A stretch of DNA of 64,000 bases from Paenibacillus dendrobii (GTDB lineage: Bacteria > Bacillota > Bacilli > Paenibacillales > Paenibacillaceae): contig NZ_WUBI01000001.1 of NCBI RefSeq assembly GCF_009807035.1, positions 1,736,001 through 1,800,000 on the forward strand, read 5' to 3'. Below the pieces are notes generated by a model. It saw only the letters and a list, made by a program, of their open reading frames with translations. It was not told the DNA's origin and searched no databases. This document shows, piece by piece, positions 26,068 through 35,264 of this stretch. Position 1 is the first letter of the stretch. Each line of letters begins with the position of its first letter. The translations under genes and the position numbers were made by a program.

Positions 26068-26664
26068 TTATGCCGAGAAAATCCGTTGAAGAATCATAGG
26101 TTGAAGCTGTCTTCCTTCCAATGCCGCATAGCAGGCCTCAGGAATCAAATCCATATGCGCTACAAGTGAATTCGGTTTTTGATGAGGACTATCCTGGCCG
26201 AAAGGAACAAAATAAATATTTTTCGTCACTAAAAGCTTGGCGATATTGGCTGCATTCAGACCGAGACCGTCATTTGTGGAAATAGCCAGCACCAGCGGAC
26301 GCAGATTTCTCATTTGGGCCTTGGCGGCCATAAGAACCGGACTGTCGGTCATCGCGTTTGCTAGCTTGCTAGTTGTATTTCCGGTGCACGGGGCAATGAC
26401 AAGGACATCCAGCAATTTAGAGGGGCCAAGCGGTTCAGCTTCAACAATGGTTGAAATAATATCACTACCGGTAATATCTTTCAACTGCTGCAGCCAATTT
26501 TGAGCCTTTCCAAAGCGCGTATCTGTCACCTGTACCGAATTGGATACGATGGGCACCACCTTGGCGCCTTCATCCACAAACCGCTTCACCTGCGGCATAA
26601 TTTCTTCAAGTGTGCAGTGTGATCCTGTAATTGCGTAACCTACTGTCTTACCCTGCCAATTCAT
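26068..26664 (-). CDS. dpaB: Dipicolinate synthase subunit B
   Basis: The 198-residue flavoprotein-like subunit works with DpaA to oxidise dihydrodipicolinate to dipicolinic acid, the calcium chelator that fills the spore core. The sequence has the flavoprotein N-terminus VGYAITGSHCTLEE and APCTGNTTSKLANAMTDSPVLMA. Its ATG overlaps the dpaA stop codon by 4 nt (ATGA), so the two subunits are translationally coupled. Expression is expected in the mother cell from the sigma-K promoter upstream of dpaA. Confidence 0.96.
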   Translation of the reverse strand: MNWQGKTVGYAITGSHCTLEEIMPQVKRFVDEGAKVVPIVSNSVQVTDTRFGKAQNWLQQLKDITGSDIISTIVEAEPLGPSKLLDVLVIAPCTGNTTSKLANAMTDSPVLMAAKAQMRNLRPLVLAISTNDGLGLNAANIAKLLVTKNIYFVPFGQDSPHQKPNSLVAHMDLIPEACYAALEGRQLQPMILQRIFSA

Positions 26665-27560
26665 TCTCCATCCCCCCGAGTCTTGAACTCATCCGAAATC
26701 AACTGTACCAGCGAACCGGCAATGATCAGACCAGCCGTTTTGGGTGCTACGATTCCAGGCAGACCAGGGGCAAGCAGAGCCTTAATCCCCCGCTTCTCGG
26801 CGTACCGGAAATCGCATCCTCCGGGAGCGGAAGCAAGGTCAATAATGACAGTACTTAGGGGCATTTTTGACAGGATTTGCGCTGTGACTATCATAGTCGG
26901 AATCGTGTTAAAAATCAAGTCAATATTGCTCACATGATCCTCCAAATCCCTTGTCAGAAAAGGCTCCCAGCCCATGACCTCCGCCCGTGCGATGTCCTTT
27001 TCAGCACGTACTCCCACCTTGACTTTTGCTCCCAGGCCCTGCAAACTTTTGGCCATAGTAAAACCGGTTCTGCCCAGACCAAGCACCATGCAATCCGATC
27101 CATGTATCGTGAAATCCGTATTCTGAATAGCCATAACCAGCGCGCCCTCAGCGGTCGGAATGGAATTGCTGATCGCCACTTCATCCCGGTCCAGCAATTC
27201 AACCAGCTTGATTTCATGATGCGCGCAAAGACTTCGCAGATAAGGCTTTGCCATTCCGGTATATACCTTACAGCCCTTGCGCAGTGACGCCATGTGTTCA
27301 TCCTGGAGCTTGAGCGGCTCATTCGAGAATTGCGTATGAATGACGCCATTGTCGTCACAACCCACGACAGGAAGGACCAGGACATCCGCAGCAGCCAACA
27401 GTTCAGCCGTCAAATGTTCTCTGGTCACTCCCTGGAGCTTCTGCTTCAAATTGTCAAAGCCGACGACGCTGACGGTGGCATCCATCTCCGAACATTTGCG
27501 GATCACCTCGATCTGACGCGCATCCCCGCCTAGGAATACAATTTGGACCCCTGTCAGCAT
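26661..27560 (-). CDS. dpaA: Dipicolinate synthase subunit A
   Basis: The 299-residue subunit has an N-terminal Rossmann-like segment (VQIVFLGGDARQIEVI) and a D-isomer-dehydrogenase-like NAD-binding domain with VLGLGRTGFTMAKSLQGLG at mid-protein, then IDLASAPGGCDF and GLPGIVAPKTAG. With DpaB it makes dipicolinic acid during late sporulation. The start MLTGVQIVF is chosen for GGAG 10 nt upstream and for agreement with the family length (about 297); the open frame extends 20 codons further into the promoter. Confidence 0.96.
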   Translation of the reverse strand: MLTGVQIVFLGGDARQIEVIRKCSEMDATVSVVGFDNLKQKLQGVTREHLTAELLAAADVLVLPVVGCDDNGVIHTQFSNEPLKLQDEHMASLRKGCKVYTGMAKPYLRSLCAHHEIKLVELLDRDEVAISNSIPTAEGALVMAIQNTDFTIHGSDCMVLGLGRTGFTMAKSLQGLGAKVKVGVRAEKDIARAEVMGWEPFLTRDLEDHVSNIDLIFNTIPTMIVTAQILSKMPLSTVIIDLASAPGGCDFRYAEKRGIKALLAPGLPGIVAPKTAGLIIAGSLVQLISDEFKTRGDGE

Positions 27561-27597
27561 AAGGATGTCACTCCTTTCAAAAAGCACTGTTATAGAG

Positions 27598-27626
27598 CAT
27601 CTTATGCCGAAGCCTAGCATTCGGTG
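27598..27626 (-). promoter_or_regulatory. sigma-K-type promoter of dpaA
   Basis: CACC and CATAAGATG are spaced 16 nt on the minus strand. This matches the mother-cell sigma-K pattern (mACm-16-CATAnnnTA) except for the last base. It agrees with the known sigma-K control of spoVF. Confidence 0.55.
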
Positions 27627-27694
27627 AAAACGCCTGAATAAAAGGAGGTGAGAAAAAAGCCTGCTGCAGAATATCAGAAGGTCTCAAAATAAAA

Positions 27695-27734
27695 AAGCCT
27701 GCCGGAGGCTCCATAAGCAGAGTCTGGCAGGCTT
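27695..27734 (-). terminator. Intrinsic terminator after dut
   Basis: A 9-bp stem AAGCCTGCC with its complement and a 22-nt loop, followed by TTTTTTATTTT on the minus strand, begins 7 nt after the dut stop codon. It isolates the sporulation-controlled dpa operon from genes upstream. Confidence 0.88.
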
Positions 27735-27740
27735 TCCATT

Positions 27741-28193
27741 TTATTTTCCGGTATGACCGAATCCTCCCGCACCGCGGACGGTATCGGAGAGCACTTCAAC
27801 GCGTTCGAATTGAACCGCAGGCACCTCTTGGAACACCATTTGTGCGATTCGCTCATTACGCGCGATGGCAAAAGGCTCCTGGCCGAGATTAATGAGCAGC
27901 ACTTTAATTTCACCGCGGTAATCCGCATCAATCGTGCCCGGAGTGTTCAAACAGGTAATGCCGTGCTTTAGAGCCAGCCCGCTACGCGGCCGAATCTGAG
28001 CTTCAAGCCCTTCGGGCATCGCAAGAGCAATTCCCGTCGGGATAAGTTTGCGTTCGCCGGGATGGAGCACGACTGCTTCCTCCACGGCCGCATACAGATC
28101 ATATCCTGAAGCTGAAGAAGACATTTTTTCGGGAATGTTCACATCATCATGTCCCGGGAGTTTATGAATTTGAACGTAATGCAACAAAATCAT
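27741..28193 (-). CDS. dut: dUTP diphosphatase
   Basis: This trimeric-type dUTPase hydrolyses dUTP to dUMP, keeping uracil out of DNA. All five motifs are present (numbering from the ATG): ASGYDLYAA (28-36), RPRSGLA (68-74), GTIDADYRG (86-94), RIAQMV (115-120) and the C-terminal P-loop-like [10 protein letters not shown] (140-149). The start is uncertain: the ATG at 28193 touches its AGAAGGG ribosome site, whereas TTG at 28187 or 28184 is spaced 6 or 9 nt from it and gives an N-terminus nearer the family's. The gene overlaps the 3' end of the M16 protease gene by about 30 nt. Confidence 0.93.
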   Translation of the reverse strand: MILLHYVQIHKLPGHDDVNIPEKMSSSASGYDLYAAVEEAVVLHPGERKLIPTGIALAMPEGLEAQIRPRSGLALKHGITCLNTPGTIDADYRGEIKVLLINLGQEPFAIARNERIAQMVFQEVPAVQFERVEVLSDTVRGAGGFGHTGK

Positions 28194-29430
28194 CCCTTCT
28201 AAGTCCAGCAATTGCTTTGTCGGATGCTCCTACCATAGCCAGCGCAAATGGTTCCTTGAAAATGCGGTCCAGCACTTCGTCGACATCTTTCATGCTGACG
28301 TTTTCTATTTTTTCGATCATTTCATCCAATGAATTGTGTTTACCAAGCATCAACTCGTTTTTGCCAAGGCGGTTCATTCGGCTTCCGGTTCCTTCCAAAC
28401 TAAGGATGAGACTTCCCTTCAGCTGTTCCTTGCCTTTTCTAAGCTCATCTTCTGTAATACCGTTCTGAGCAATGTCAGACAGAATTTCTTTGGTCAGGTC
28501 AAGGACGTCCTTCGTTTGCTTTGGTGCCGTACCCGCATAAACCGTGAATAATCCGCTGTCTTCATTCGAGCTGTGATAGGAATAAACGGAATACGCCAAA
28601 CCTCTCTTCTCGCGGATTTCCTGGAACAGTCTGGAGCTCATGCCCCCGCCAATGGTATTGTTGAGCAAGATCATCGCATATTGCAGCGGGTCGTGAATCG
28701 AACAGCCAGGCAACGACAGACAGATATGATTCTGCTCCGTTTTCTTTTTATGATATAAGAGATTGCTGTGGAAACCAGGGGTTTCGACCTTTTTAGGTTC
28801 ACTATGTTTGTTAAATTGGCCAAAATGGCTTTCCAGCAGTTCAACGACTTGATCGTCAATATTGCCTGCCACGCTGATAACTGTATTTTCAACGGTGTAA
28901 TGTTCATCCATATATGCTCTTAGCTCCGCCGGACCCATCAGATCAAGCTGCTGCTTCGTTCCCAAAATCGGATAAGCAAGCGGATGATCGCCATAAACGG
29001 CTTTAGCCATCAAATCGTGAACCAGATCATCCGGTGTATCTTCGTACATGGAGATTTCCTCGAGAATGACGTTTTTCTCTTTGGCAAGCTCTCCTTCATC
29101 GAGGGTGGAACGGAAAAACATATCAGACAGCACATCCACGGCGATTGGCAGATGCTCATCCAGAACCTTCGCGTAATAGCATGTATACTCCTTCGACGTA
29201 AAAGCATTTACATTACCGCCGATGGCATCGAATTGCTCCGCTATGTCTTTGGCGTCAAAACGCTCCGTCCCTTTAAAAAGCATGTGCTCTATAAAATGCG
29301 AGACCCCGTTATTATCATGTGTTTCGTGCCGTGAACCTGTTTTTACCCAAATACCAAAAGAAACCGACCGGCAAGTCGGAATTTTTTCCATAACAACTCT
29401 TAGGCCGTTGGTAAGTTTAATTTTTTTCAC
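28162..29430 (-). CDS. mlpA: M16 family zinc metalloprotease (YmxG/MlpA)
   Basis: The 422-residue processing-peptidase-like enzyme has the inverted zinc motif HFIEH (H45, E48, H49), [18 protein letters not shown], and the downstream acidic helix [14 protein letters not shown]. In Bacillus the homologue (mlpA/ymxG) lies next to dpaA and affects exoprotease expression. The start is GTG at 29430 with GGAGGG 8 nt upstream. It lies 77 nt downstream of ylxY and overlaps dut, so it is probably read with both. Confidence 0.94.
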   Translation of the reverse strand: MKKIKLTNGLRVVMEKIPTCRSVSFGIWVKTGSRHETHDNNGVSHFIEHMLFKGTERFDAKDIAEQFDAIGGNVNAFTSKEYTCYYAKVLDEHLPIAVDVLSDMFFRSTLDEGELAKEKNVILEEISMYEDTPDDLVHDLMAKAVYGDHPLAYPILGTKQQLDLMGPAELRAYMDEHYTVENTVISVAGNIDDQVVELLESHFGQFNKHSEPKKVETPGFHSNLLYHKKKTEQNHICLSLPGCSIHDPLQYAMILLNNTIGGGMSSRLFQEIREKRGLAYSVYSYHSSNEDSGLFTVYAGTAPKQTKDVLDLTKEILSDIAQNGITEDELRKGKEQLKGSLILSLEGTGSRMNRLGKNELMLGKHNSLDEMIEKIENVSMKDVDEVLDRIFKEPFALAMVGASDKAIAGLRRDDFVALRSNS

Positions 29431-29507
29431 GCGAAAGGCCCTCCTAAAATGATATCAATCAATGGCTTTAAACGCATTCCCTATGCTACCAAAAAACAGG
29501 GTCCGAC

Positions 29508-30494
29508 TCAACCACTCGGCGGGATGACACGCGCAGGGGAAAGTGTCTGGCCAACTGTTCCCGGTATCAGCCCTTTTTTCTTAATGGCCCGGATCATGCC
29601 CGGCAGCGCCTTGGAAGAAGACGCCGTCGGATGCATTAAAATAAGGGTGCCTGCCTCGACCTTATTCGAAATTTTATTCACAACCGATTCTGGTGAAGGA
29701 TTGCGCCAGTCCACAGTGTCGAGCGTCCACAGGACGGTCTTCAAGCCGAGACCATGAGCGATTCGAACCGTTTGCTGATTAAAATCACCCGACGGCGGCG
29801 CAAACCAGGTATTGTCCACCCCGAGGCTTTCCTTAAGAAGCTTCTGCGTTTTGCTGATTTCCATCGAGGCCCGGTACTCGCTAAGCTGACTCATGTTCGG
29901 ATGGGTATACGCATGGTTTTCCAGCTCATGCCCTCGCTTTTGAATTTCCTTCGCCAGCTCCGGATTTTTTTTTAGCCAACTTCCATCAAAAAAGAAGGTA
30001 GCCTTTACCTTCTCCGCATCCAATATATCCAGCATCGGAACGATAAACTCATTGCCCCAGGCAACATTGATCATCAGCGCAACCATCGGCTTCTTCGGAT
30101 TCCCCCGGTAAATCGGCTCTGCCCCCAGATCTTCAAGATTCACTTTTGGGGGGATTTGACGGTACACATATGTAATCGGAGTAGAGCTCCCGGCCGCCTT
30201 GGCCTGTTTGTAGGTCTCTTCCGCATCGATTTCCAATCCATTATAACCGGGAATCGCCTTCCACACACGGTCTAGTACCGCGTCAACCGGCTGAATCCGG
30301 GTCTGTTCCCTTTTTTCAAGAATCTGTTTATAGAGGGGGTCCTTCTGTAGATCATTCAGTTTGGGACCCCATGCGCTGACCGCCGCCGGCTGCTGTCTGG
30401 CCTCCTGAATATATTCGCCGACTACACCGGTTTGGCCAATCCCCACCACGGTTGCAAAACAGGCCAGCAATACCGCACCCTTTCTTCCATTCAT
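29508..30494 (-). CDS. ylxY: YlxY-type polysaccharide deacetylase-like protein
   Basis: The 328-residue protein has an N-terminal signal/anchor (about 6-25), a linker region and a NodB-like domain (about 135-320). The His motif is present (NHAYTHPN, H194 and H198), as are APPSGDFNQQT and LMHPT. Motif 1, normally TFDD, reads INVAWGNE (142-149), so the two metal/base aspartates are missing; activity as a classical deacetylase is doubtful. Starts at ATG 30506 or 30494 are possible; the ribosome site AAGGGAG touches the first, so the second is chosen. A sigma-E-like promoter suggests mother-cell expression. Confidence 0.88.
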   Translation of the reverse strand: MNGRKGAVLLACFATVVGIGQTGVVGEYIQEARQQPAAVSAWGPKLNDLQKDPLYKQILEKREQTRIQPVDAVLDRVWKAIPGYNGLEIDAEETYKQAKAAGSSTPITYVYRQIPPKVNLEDLGAEPIYRGNPKKPMVALMINVAWGNEFIVPMLDILDAEKVKATFFFDGSWLKKNPELAKEIQKRGHELENHAYTHPNMSQLSEYRASMEISKTQKLLKESLGVDNTWFAPPSGDFNQQTVRIAHGLGLKTVLWTLDTVDWRNPSPESVVNKISNKVEAGTLILMHPTASSSKALPGMIRAIKKKGLIPGTVGQTLSPARVIPPSG

Positions 30495-30527
30495 AGCTCC
30501 GCTCATCTCCCTTACCCGCTTTGTCCC

Positions 30528-30556
30528 ATCATATGAACAAGTCCACAGGAATATGA
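30528..30556 (-). promoter_or_regulatory. sigma-E-type promoter of ylxY
   Basis: TCATATT and CATATGAT are spaced 14 nt on the minus strand and match the sigma-E consensus KMATATT-14-CATAYAHT at all but one position. The predicted start is about 27 nt before the chosen ATG. Confidence 0.6.
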
Positions 30557-30608
30557 ATAGGGAGGGGATCGAAAAGAATCATAGCGTAAATACCGAATGT
30601 TTGAAAAA

Positions 30609-30641
30609 AAAGAGCCAGAAGTGATTACATTCTGCCTCTTT
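30609..30641 (-). terminator. Intrinsic terminator after pnp
   Basis: AAAGAG-CAGAA pairs with TTCTG-CTCTTT with one mismatch and a 9-nt loop, followed by eight T residues on the minus strand. A second small hairpin GCAAGAC/GTCTTGC (30643-30661) lies just before it. Confidence 0.82.
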
Positions 30642-30690
30642 CGCAAGACCGTCAGTCTTGCCCAACTGTCATGAAATTGAGTGTTGAACG

Positions 30691-32787
30691 TTACGCTTTG
30701 GTTTCTGCAGTCAGTACCGCTTTGCGAGACAGGTTAATCCGGCCCTGCTGGTCAATTTCGGTCACCTTCACGGTAATCGAATCACCGATCGCTACAACAT
30801 CCTCAACCTTCGCCACGCGGTCGGTCGACAACTGAGAAATATGAACTAAACCTTCTTTATTCGGCAAGATTTCCACGAATGCTCCGAATTTCTCAACACG
30901 TTTAACCGTGCCGACATAAATCTCGCCAACCTGAACTTCGCGGACGATGCCTTCGATGATGGAACGTGCCTTTTTGTTCATTTCTTCATTAGAGGAAGCA
31001 ATGAATACACGGCCATCCTGTTCAATATCGATTTTAACACCGGTTTCTTCAATGATCTTATTGATGATTTTACCGCCAGCACCAATAACATCACGGATTT
31101 TGTCCGGATTAATGTGCATGACATCAATCTTAGGCGCATACGGAGACAAGGATTCTCTTGGCTTTTGGATGGCTTCCATCATTTTGCCGAGAATGAACAT
31201 CCGTCCTTCTTTGGCTTGTTTCAGCGCGTCTTGCAAAATTTGGCGGTCGATACCGTCAATTTTGATGTCCATTTGAATCGCGGTTACGCCTTCGGCGGTG
31301 CCCGCTACTTTAAAGTCCATATCGCCGAGATGGTCTTCCATACCTTGAATATCCGTCAAAATGGACACATGCTCCCCGTCCTTGATCAGACCCATGGCAA
31401 CGCCGGCAACCGGTGCTTTGATTGGCACGCCTGCATCCATCATGGCCAGCGTACTTGCGCAAATACTTGCCTGGGAAGTCGAACCATTGGACTCCAGCAC
31501 TTCAGAAACCAGACGAATGGTATAAGGGAATTCCGTTTCGGAAGGAATCACTTTCGACAACGCTCTTTCTCCGAGTGCGCCATGACCGATTTCACGGCGT
31601 CCTGGTGCACGGAGTGGACGGGCTTCGCCTACGCTGAACGGTGGGAAATTGTAATGGTGCATGAAACGTTTGGTTTCCTGCAGATCGATTCCATCGAGAA
31701 TCTGCACGTCACCCAATGCACCCAAGGTACATACGCTAAGCGCCTGCGTTTGTCCACGCGTGAACAAGCCTGTACCATGAGTCCGCGGCAGAATGCTTGT
31801 ATCACAATCGATTGGACGGATTTCATCCAGCTTACGGCCGTCAGGGCGGACTTTATCATGCGTAATTAAACGTCTGACTTCTTCTTTTACAATATCATGC
31901 AGTACTTCTTTGACATCACCCAAGAGCTCAGGCGTCTCTATGTATTGCTGTTCAAAGTAAGTTACCGTTTCATCGTTAATCGCATCAATCGCGTCCTGAC
32001 GAGCATGCTTCTCGGCTATACGGACAGCTTCAACCAGACGAGCTTCCGCATAATCACGAACCTGCTTGTTTACGTCAGAATCAACCGCATGCAGCTTCAC
32101 TTCCATTTTCGGCTTGCCCACTTTACCGACCAGCTCTTCAATGACTGCAACGATTTTCTTGATTTCATCATGACCGAACATGATAGCTTCCAGCATAATA
32201 TCTTCAGGCACTTCGTTCGCTTCTGCCTCTACCATCATAATCGCATCTTTGGTACCGGATACGACCACGTATACGTCGCTGATTTCCTGCTGAGCGATCG
32301 TAGGATTGATGATGAATTGTCCGTCAATGCGGCCAACCACTACACCGCCAATCGGCCCGTTAAACGGTACATCGGAAATGCTCAGCGAAGCCGAAGTTCC
32401 GATCATGGCCGCAATTTCCGGAGAGCAGTCCTGGTCTACGCTCATGACAAGATTCAATACTTGTACATCATTACGGAAACCTTCAGGGAACAGCGGGCGG
32501 ATCGGACGGTCCGTAAGACGGCTCGAAAGAATTGCCTTTTCACTAGGACGTCCTTCACGCTTAATAAATCCTCCAGGAATTTTCCCTACCGCATACAATC
32601 TTTCTTCGTAGTTAACGGTCAATGGGAAGAAATCCAAATCTTTAGGTTCACTGGAAGCAGTTACAGTACAAAGAACAGCGGTTTCCCCGTAACGCACCAT
32701 CACAGCGCCATTGGCCTGTTTTGCAAGACGTCCCGTTTCAAGGATTAAGGGTCTTCCGCCCAACTGCATTTCTACACGACTTTCCAT
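30691..32787 (-). CDS. pnp: Polyribonucleotide nucleotidyltransferase (PNPase)
   Basis: PNPase degrades RNA from the 3' end using phosphate and is a core exonuclease of mRNA decay. The 698-residue protein has two RNase PH domains (first with [22 protein letters not shown] split over residues 80-100; second with [15 protein letters not shown]), an alpha-helical spacer, a KH domain ([20 protein letters not shown]) and an S1 domain ([20 protein letters not shown]). AAGGAGGG lies 6 nt before the chosen ATG. It follows rpsO, with a terminator hairpin between, so part of its transcription is read-through. Confidence 0.97.
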   Translation of the reverse strand: MESRVEMQLGGRPLILETGRLAKQANGAVMVRYGETAVLCTVTASSEPKDLDFFPLTVNYEERLYAVGKIPGGFIKREGRPSEKAILSSRLTDRPIRPLFPEGFRNDVQVLNLVMSVDQDCSPEIAAMIGTSASLSISDVPFNGPIGGVVVGRIDGQFIINPTIAQQEISDVYVVVSGTKDAIMMVEAEANEVPEDIMLEAIMFGHDEIKKIVAVIEELVGKVGKPKMEVKLHAVDSDVNKQVRDYAEARLVEAVRIAEKHARQDAIDAINDETVTYFEQQYIETPELLGDVKEVLHDIVKEEVRRLITHDKVRPDGRKLDEIRPIDCDTSILPRTHGTGLFTRGQTQALSVCTLGALGDVQILDGIDLQETKRFMHHYNFPPFSVGEARPLRAPGRREIGHGALGERALSKVIPSETEFPYTIRLVSEVLESNGSTSQASICASTLAMMDAGVPIKAPVAGVAMGLIKDGEHVSILTDIQGMEDHLGDMDFKVAGTAEGVTAIQMDIKIDGIDRQILQDALKQAKEGRMFILGKMMEAIQKPRESLSPYAPKIDVMHINPDKIRDVIGAGGKIINKIIEETGVKIDIEQDGRVFIASSNEEMNKKARSIIEGIVREVQVGEIYVGTVKRVEKFGAFVEILPNKEGLVHISQLSTDRVAKVEDVVAIGDSITVKVTEIDQQGRINLSRKAVLTAETKA

Positions 32788-32853
32788 GAAATCCCTCCTT
32801 TTCATTACACATTATTCCCAGCTATGGGTGAATTCATATAAGGCCTGCATAAA

Positions 32854-32916
32854 AAGCAACCCGGTTGCCCCCGCTGTCACTCCTAAAAGGACAAACGGTG
32901 AACAACCAGGCTGCTT
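32854..32916 (-). terminator. Terminator between rpsO and pnp
   Basis: A 14-bp stem (AAGCAGCCTGGTTG with its complement, two G-T pairs) encloses a 35-nt loop and is followed by TTTTTATG on the minus strand. The large loop is unusual and may hold a processing site between rpsO and pnp. Confidence 0.65.
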
Positions 32917-32935
32917 TAAGTAGACCATACGGATA

Positions 32936-33205
32936 TTAACGACGCAATCCGAGTTTTTCAATCAGAGCGCTATAACGTCTAACATCTTTGTTTTTCAAGT
33001 ATGCCAACAGCTTACGGCGTTGACCAACCATTTTCAACAATCCACGACGGGAATGATGATCCTTCTTGTGCGTACGCAAGTGATCAGTCAGGTTAACAAT
33101 GTTCTCCGTAAGGATAGCAATTTGCACCTCTGGAGATCCTGTATCGGACTCATGAGTTTTGTGCTCTTCGATCAGTTGTTGTTTACGTTCTTGAGTTAAT
33201 GCCAT
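32936..33205 (-). CDS. rpsO: 30S ribosomal protein S15
   Basis: The 89-residue S15 binds the central domain of 16S rRNA early in small-subunit assembly. It contains the family core [39 protein letters not shown] and RRKLLAYLK. The start MALTQERKQ has AAGGAGGTGA upstream; the open frame begins three codons earlier. Its own promoter and a structured leader precede it. Confidence 0.98.
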   Translation of the reverse strand: MALTQERKQQLIEEHKTHESDTGSPEVQIAILTENIVNLTDHLRTHKKDHHSRRGLLKMVGQRRKLLAYLKNKDVRRYSALIEKLGLRR

Positions 33206-33306
33206 CCTATTCACCTCCTTAAAAATAGATAATCGCCGTTAGCCTCGTGACCGTCGGTGAGATCGTGTTACCAAGCTAAGGTTATTGTCGCTGCTTACCA
33301 GCAACG
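33206..33306 (-). promoter_or_regulatory. Structured leader of rpsO, candidate S15 autoregulatory RNA
   Basis: About 100 nt lie between the predicted transcription start and rpsO. A stem-loop GTTGCT/AGCAGC near the 5' end and a longer pairing CCTTAGC/GCTAACGG enclosing a CTC-CCG/CGG-GAG stem are visible. S15 binding to an rpsO leader is established in Geobacillus and several bacteria; whether this leader has the same fold has not been tested. Confidence 0.4.
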
Positions 33307-33312
33307 TTTATC

Positions 33313-33342
33313 AGTATAGCATACTTCACCGGAAAAAGTAAA
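33313..33342 (-). promoter_or_regulatory. sigma-A promoter of rpsO
   Basis: TTTACT and TATACT are spaced 18 nt on the minus strand, upstream of the rpsO leader and just past the end of ribF. Confidence 0.55.
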
Positions 33343-33358
33343 TGTTCGCCAAATGCGA

Positions 33359-34306
33359 TTATTTGGACAAGTCCAAAATACGTCTTGCCGTTTCTGCATC
33401 CGCTTGAATTTGAGCAACCAGCTCCTGGATGGAAGGGAATTTCCGTTCCGCCCGGATGTAGGACACCAGATCCACGGTCAACTGCTCACCGTATATATCC
33501 CGGTCAAAATCCAGAAGATGAACCTCAAAGCTTGGTGCGGTTACACCTTCTTGAAAAGTCGGCTTAACACCGAGATTCATCACGCCGGGAAGCCACTCTC
33601 CCTGAACCAGCGAACGAACGGCATAGACGCCTTTCGCAGGAACCACATATTGATCATCCAGCCGCAAATTCGCCGTTGGAAAGCCAATGGTTCTGCCACG
33701 CTTGTCTCCATCGATCACTTCGCCCCGCAGTCGGTATGGATGCCCGAGCAGCCTGTTCGCTTCTTCCAGTTCACCGCTATGGAGCGCGCTGCGAATCGCC
33801 GAACTGCTGACCTTCTTGCCATCCTGTTCGAACGGCGGAATGATTTCCACGTTCATTCTTCCATTTCCAAGCTCACGCAGCATTTCTGCATGACCCGCTC
33901 CTTTGTGACCAAAACGGTAATCGAAACCGACGATCGCCGTCTTAACCTCCAAAGCCATGAGCATGCCGTCCACGAAAGCTTGCGGGCTTAACTGCGAGAA
34001 GGAATCGCTAAAATCCACCACGTAAAGGATATCTACGCCCATTCCCGCCAGCAGCTCCTGTTTTTCAGGCAGCGGAGTCAGGTTCCCTTCATAATTCCCC
34101 TTCTTCATCGCTTCCTTCGGATGTGGATGGAAGGTCATTACTGCAGAAGGGATGCCCTCTTGTTTGGCAAGCCGGACCGCTGAGCTAATGACGCTCGCAT
34201 GTCCTTGATGCACGCCATCGAATTGTCCGAGGGCGGCGATTTGCGGCCCCGCATTCTCTTCAATAATGCCGGCGGACAGAGGATAGGATAAATGTACAGT
34301 CTTCAC
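33359..34306 (-). CDS. ribF: Bifunctional riboflavin kinase/FAD synthetase
   Basis: The 315-residue enzyme makes FMN from riboflavin and then FAD. The N-terminal adenylyltransferase domain shows LGQFDGVHQGHASVI and MTFHPHP; the C-terminal kinase domain shows GRTIGFPTANL and the catalytic region with NLGVKPTF and FEVHLLDFD. The start is GTG at 34306, preceded by CAGGTGAG at 6 nt; the 53 codons upstream in frame lie partly in truB and look non-coding. It is the last gene of the nusA operon. Confidence 0.95.
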   Translation of the reverse strand: MKTVHLSYPLSAGIIEENAGPQIAALGQFDGVHQGHASVISSAVRLAKQEGIPSAVMTFHPHPKEAMKKGNYEGNLTPLPEKQELLAGMGVDILYVVDFSDSFSQLSPQAFVDGMLMALEVKTAIVGFDYRFGHKGAGHAEMLRELGNGRMNVEIIPPFEQDGKKVSSSAIRSALHSGELEEANRLLGHPYRLRGEVIDGDKRGRTIGFPTANLRLDDQYVVPAKGVYAVRSLVQGEWLPGVMNLGVKPTFQEGVTAPSFEVHLLDFDRDIYGEQLTVDLVSYIRAERKFPSIQELVAQIQADAETARRILDLSK

Positions 34307-34346
34307 AGCGTTCTCACCTGCAATTCGATTTAGATAGCCAGACAGA

Positions 34347-35264
34347 TCACATTTCCGGTAAAAAGACTTTGACCGGGGCAATGGCGCCTGTCTCTTCCTG
34401 CTTTTCAAAGATCCCCAGGAACAGTCCTGAACTGTCATAGAGCCGTATGCAGCCCGGAACATCAACCTCCGGAGTCACCGCTCTGCTTGAAAGTCTCTGC
34501 CCTTGTAATGCTGCAGATGTTTTATCATCCGATACGGTATGAGCCGGCAGATGCCTGATAGCGTGGTCCACTTTAATCAGATGCTCTTGAAGCTCACCAG
34601 CCTGCATCATCTGCTCTATTTCCTCAAGCGTCAGACATTCCGCAGCCGTAATCCCCGCAGACATGGTTCTTGTCAACTTAACCATCGTCGCCGGAAGATC
34701 CAAAGCCCGTCCGATATCCACGCAAAGCGTCCGGATGTATGTTCCTTTGGAACAGAGGGCTCGAAATGAGACGTCCAGATAAGGACCATTCCATTCAAAG
34801 CCCTTCATTTCAATTTCATATATGTTCACTTCACGGCTCTTGCGTTCCACGGTCTTACCTTCACGCGCCAGCTCGTAAAGACGCTTTCCATCGACCTTTA
34901 CCGCCGAATACATCGGAGGAACCTGCGAAATCGTGCCCAAGAATGACTCCAGCACCTTCCCGACCTCTGCAGGCGTAACCGATACTTGATCAACCTGTTC
35001 TATGATATTCCCAGTTAAATCCTCCGTGTCCGTTGCCATTCCAAGGCGCAGCGTCGCCTCATACTCCTTAGGAAGCTCCTGCATGTACTCCACGACTCTC
35101 GTCGCTCTTCCAAGACAAAGCGGCAAAACGCCTGTCACTTCCGGATCTAATGTGCCGGTATGTCCAATGCGTTTCATCTTCAGGATACGGCGTGTTCTGG
35201 CAACGACATCGTGAGAAGTCATGCCTGCCGGTTTATGGACGGCCAAAATCCCTTCAAGACTCAT
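34347..35264 (-). CDS. truB: tRNA pseudouridine-55 synthase
   Basis: TruB makes the conserved pseudouridine 55 in the T-loop of tRNA. The 305-residue protein has KPAGMTSHDVV, the catalytic aspartate D40 in GHTGTLDPEVTGVLP, and CSKGTYIRTLCVDIG. Its ATG overlaps the nrnA stop codon by 4 nt (ATGA). It sits between nrnA and ribF in the nusA operon, as in many Firmicutes. Confidence 0.96.
   Translation of the reverse strand: MSLEGILAVHKPAGMTSHDVVARTRRILKMKRIGHTGTLDPEVTGVLPLCLGRATRVVEYMQELPKEYEATLRLGMATDTEDLTGNIIEQVDQVSVTPAEVGKVLESFLGTISQVPPMYSAVKVDGKRLYELAREGKTVERKSREVNIYEIEMKGFEWNGPYLDVSFRALCSKGTYIRTLCVDIGRALDLPATMVKLTRTMSAGITAAECLTLEEIEQMMQAGELQEHLIKVDHAIRHLPAHTVSDDKTSAALQGQRLSSRAVTPEVDVPGCIRLYDSSGLFLGIFEKQEETGAIAPVKVFLPEM

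Noticed and set aside
22801..27560. Lysine riboswitch controlling the dap genes
   Set aside because: No leader long enough for an L-box precedes dpaA, asd, dapG or dapA.
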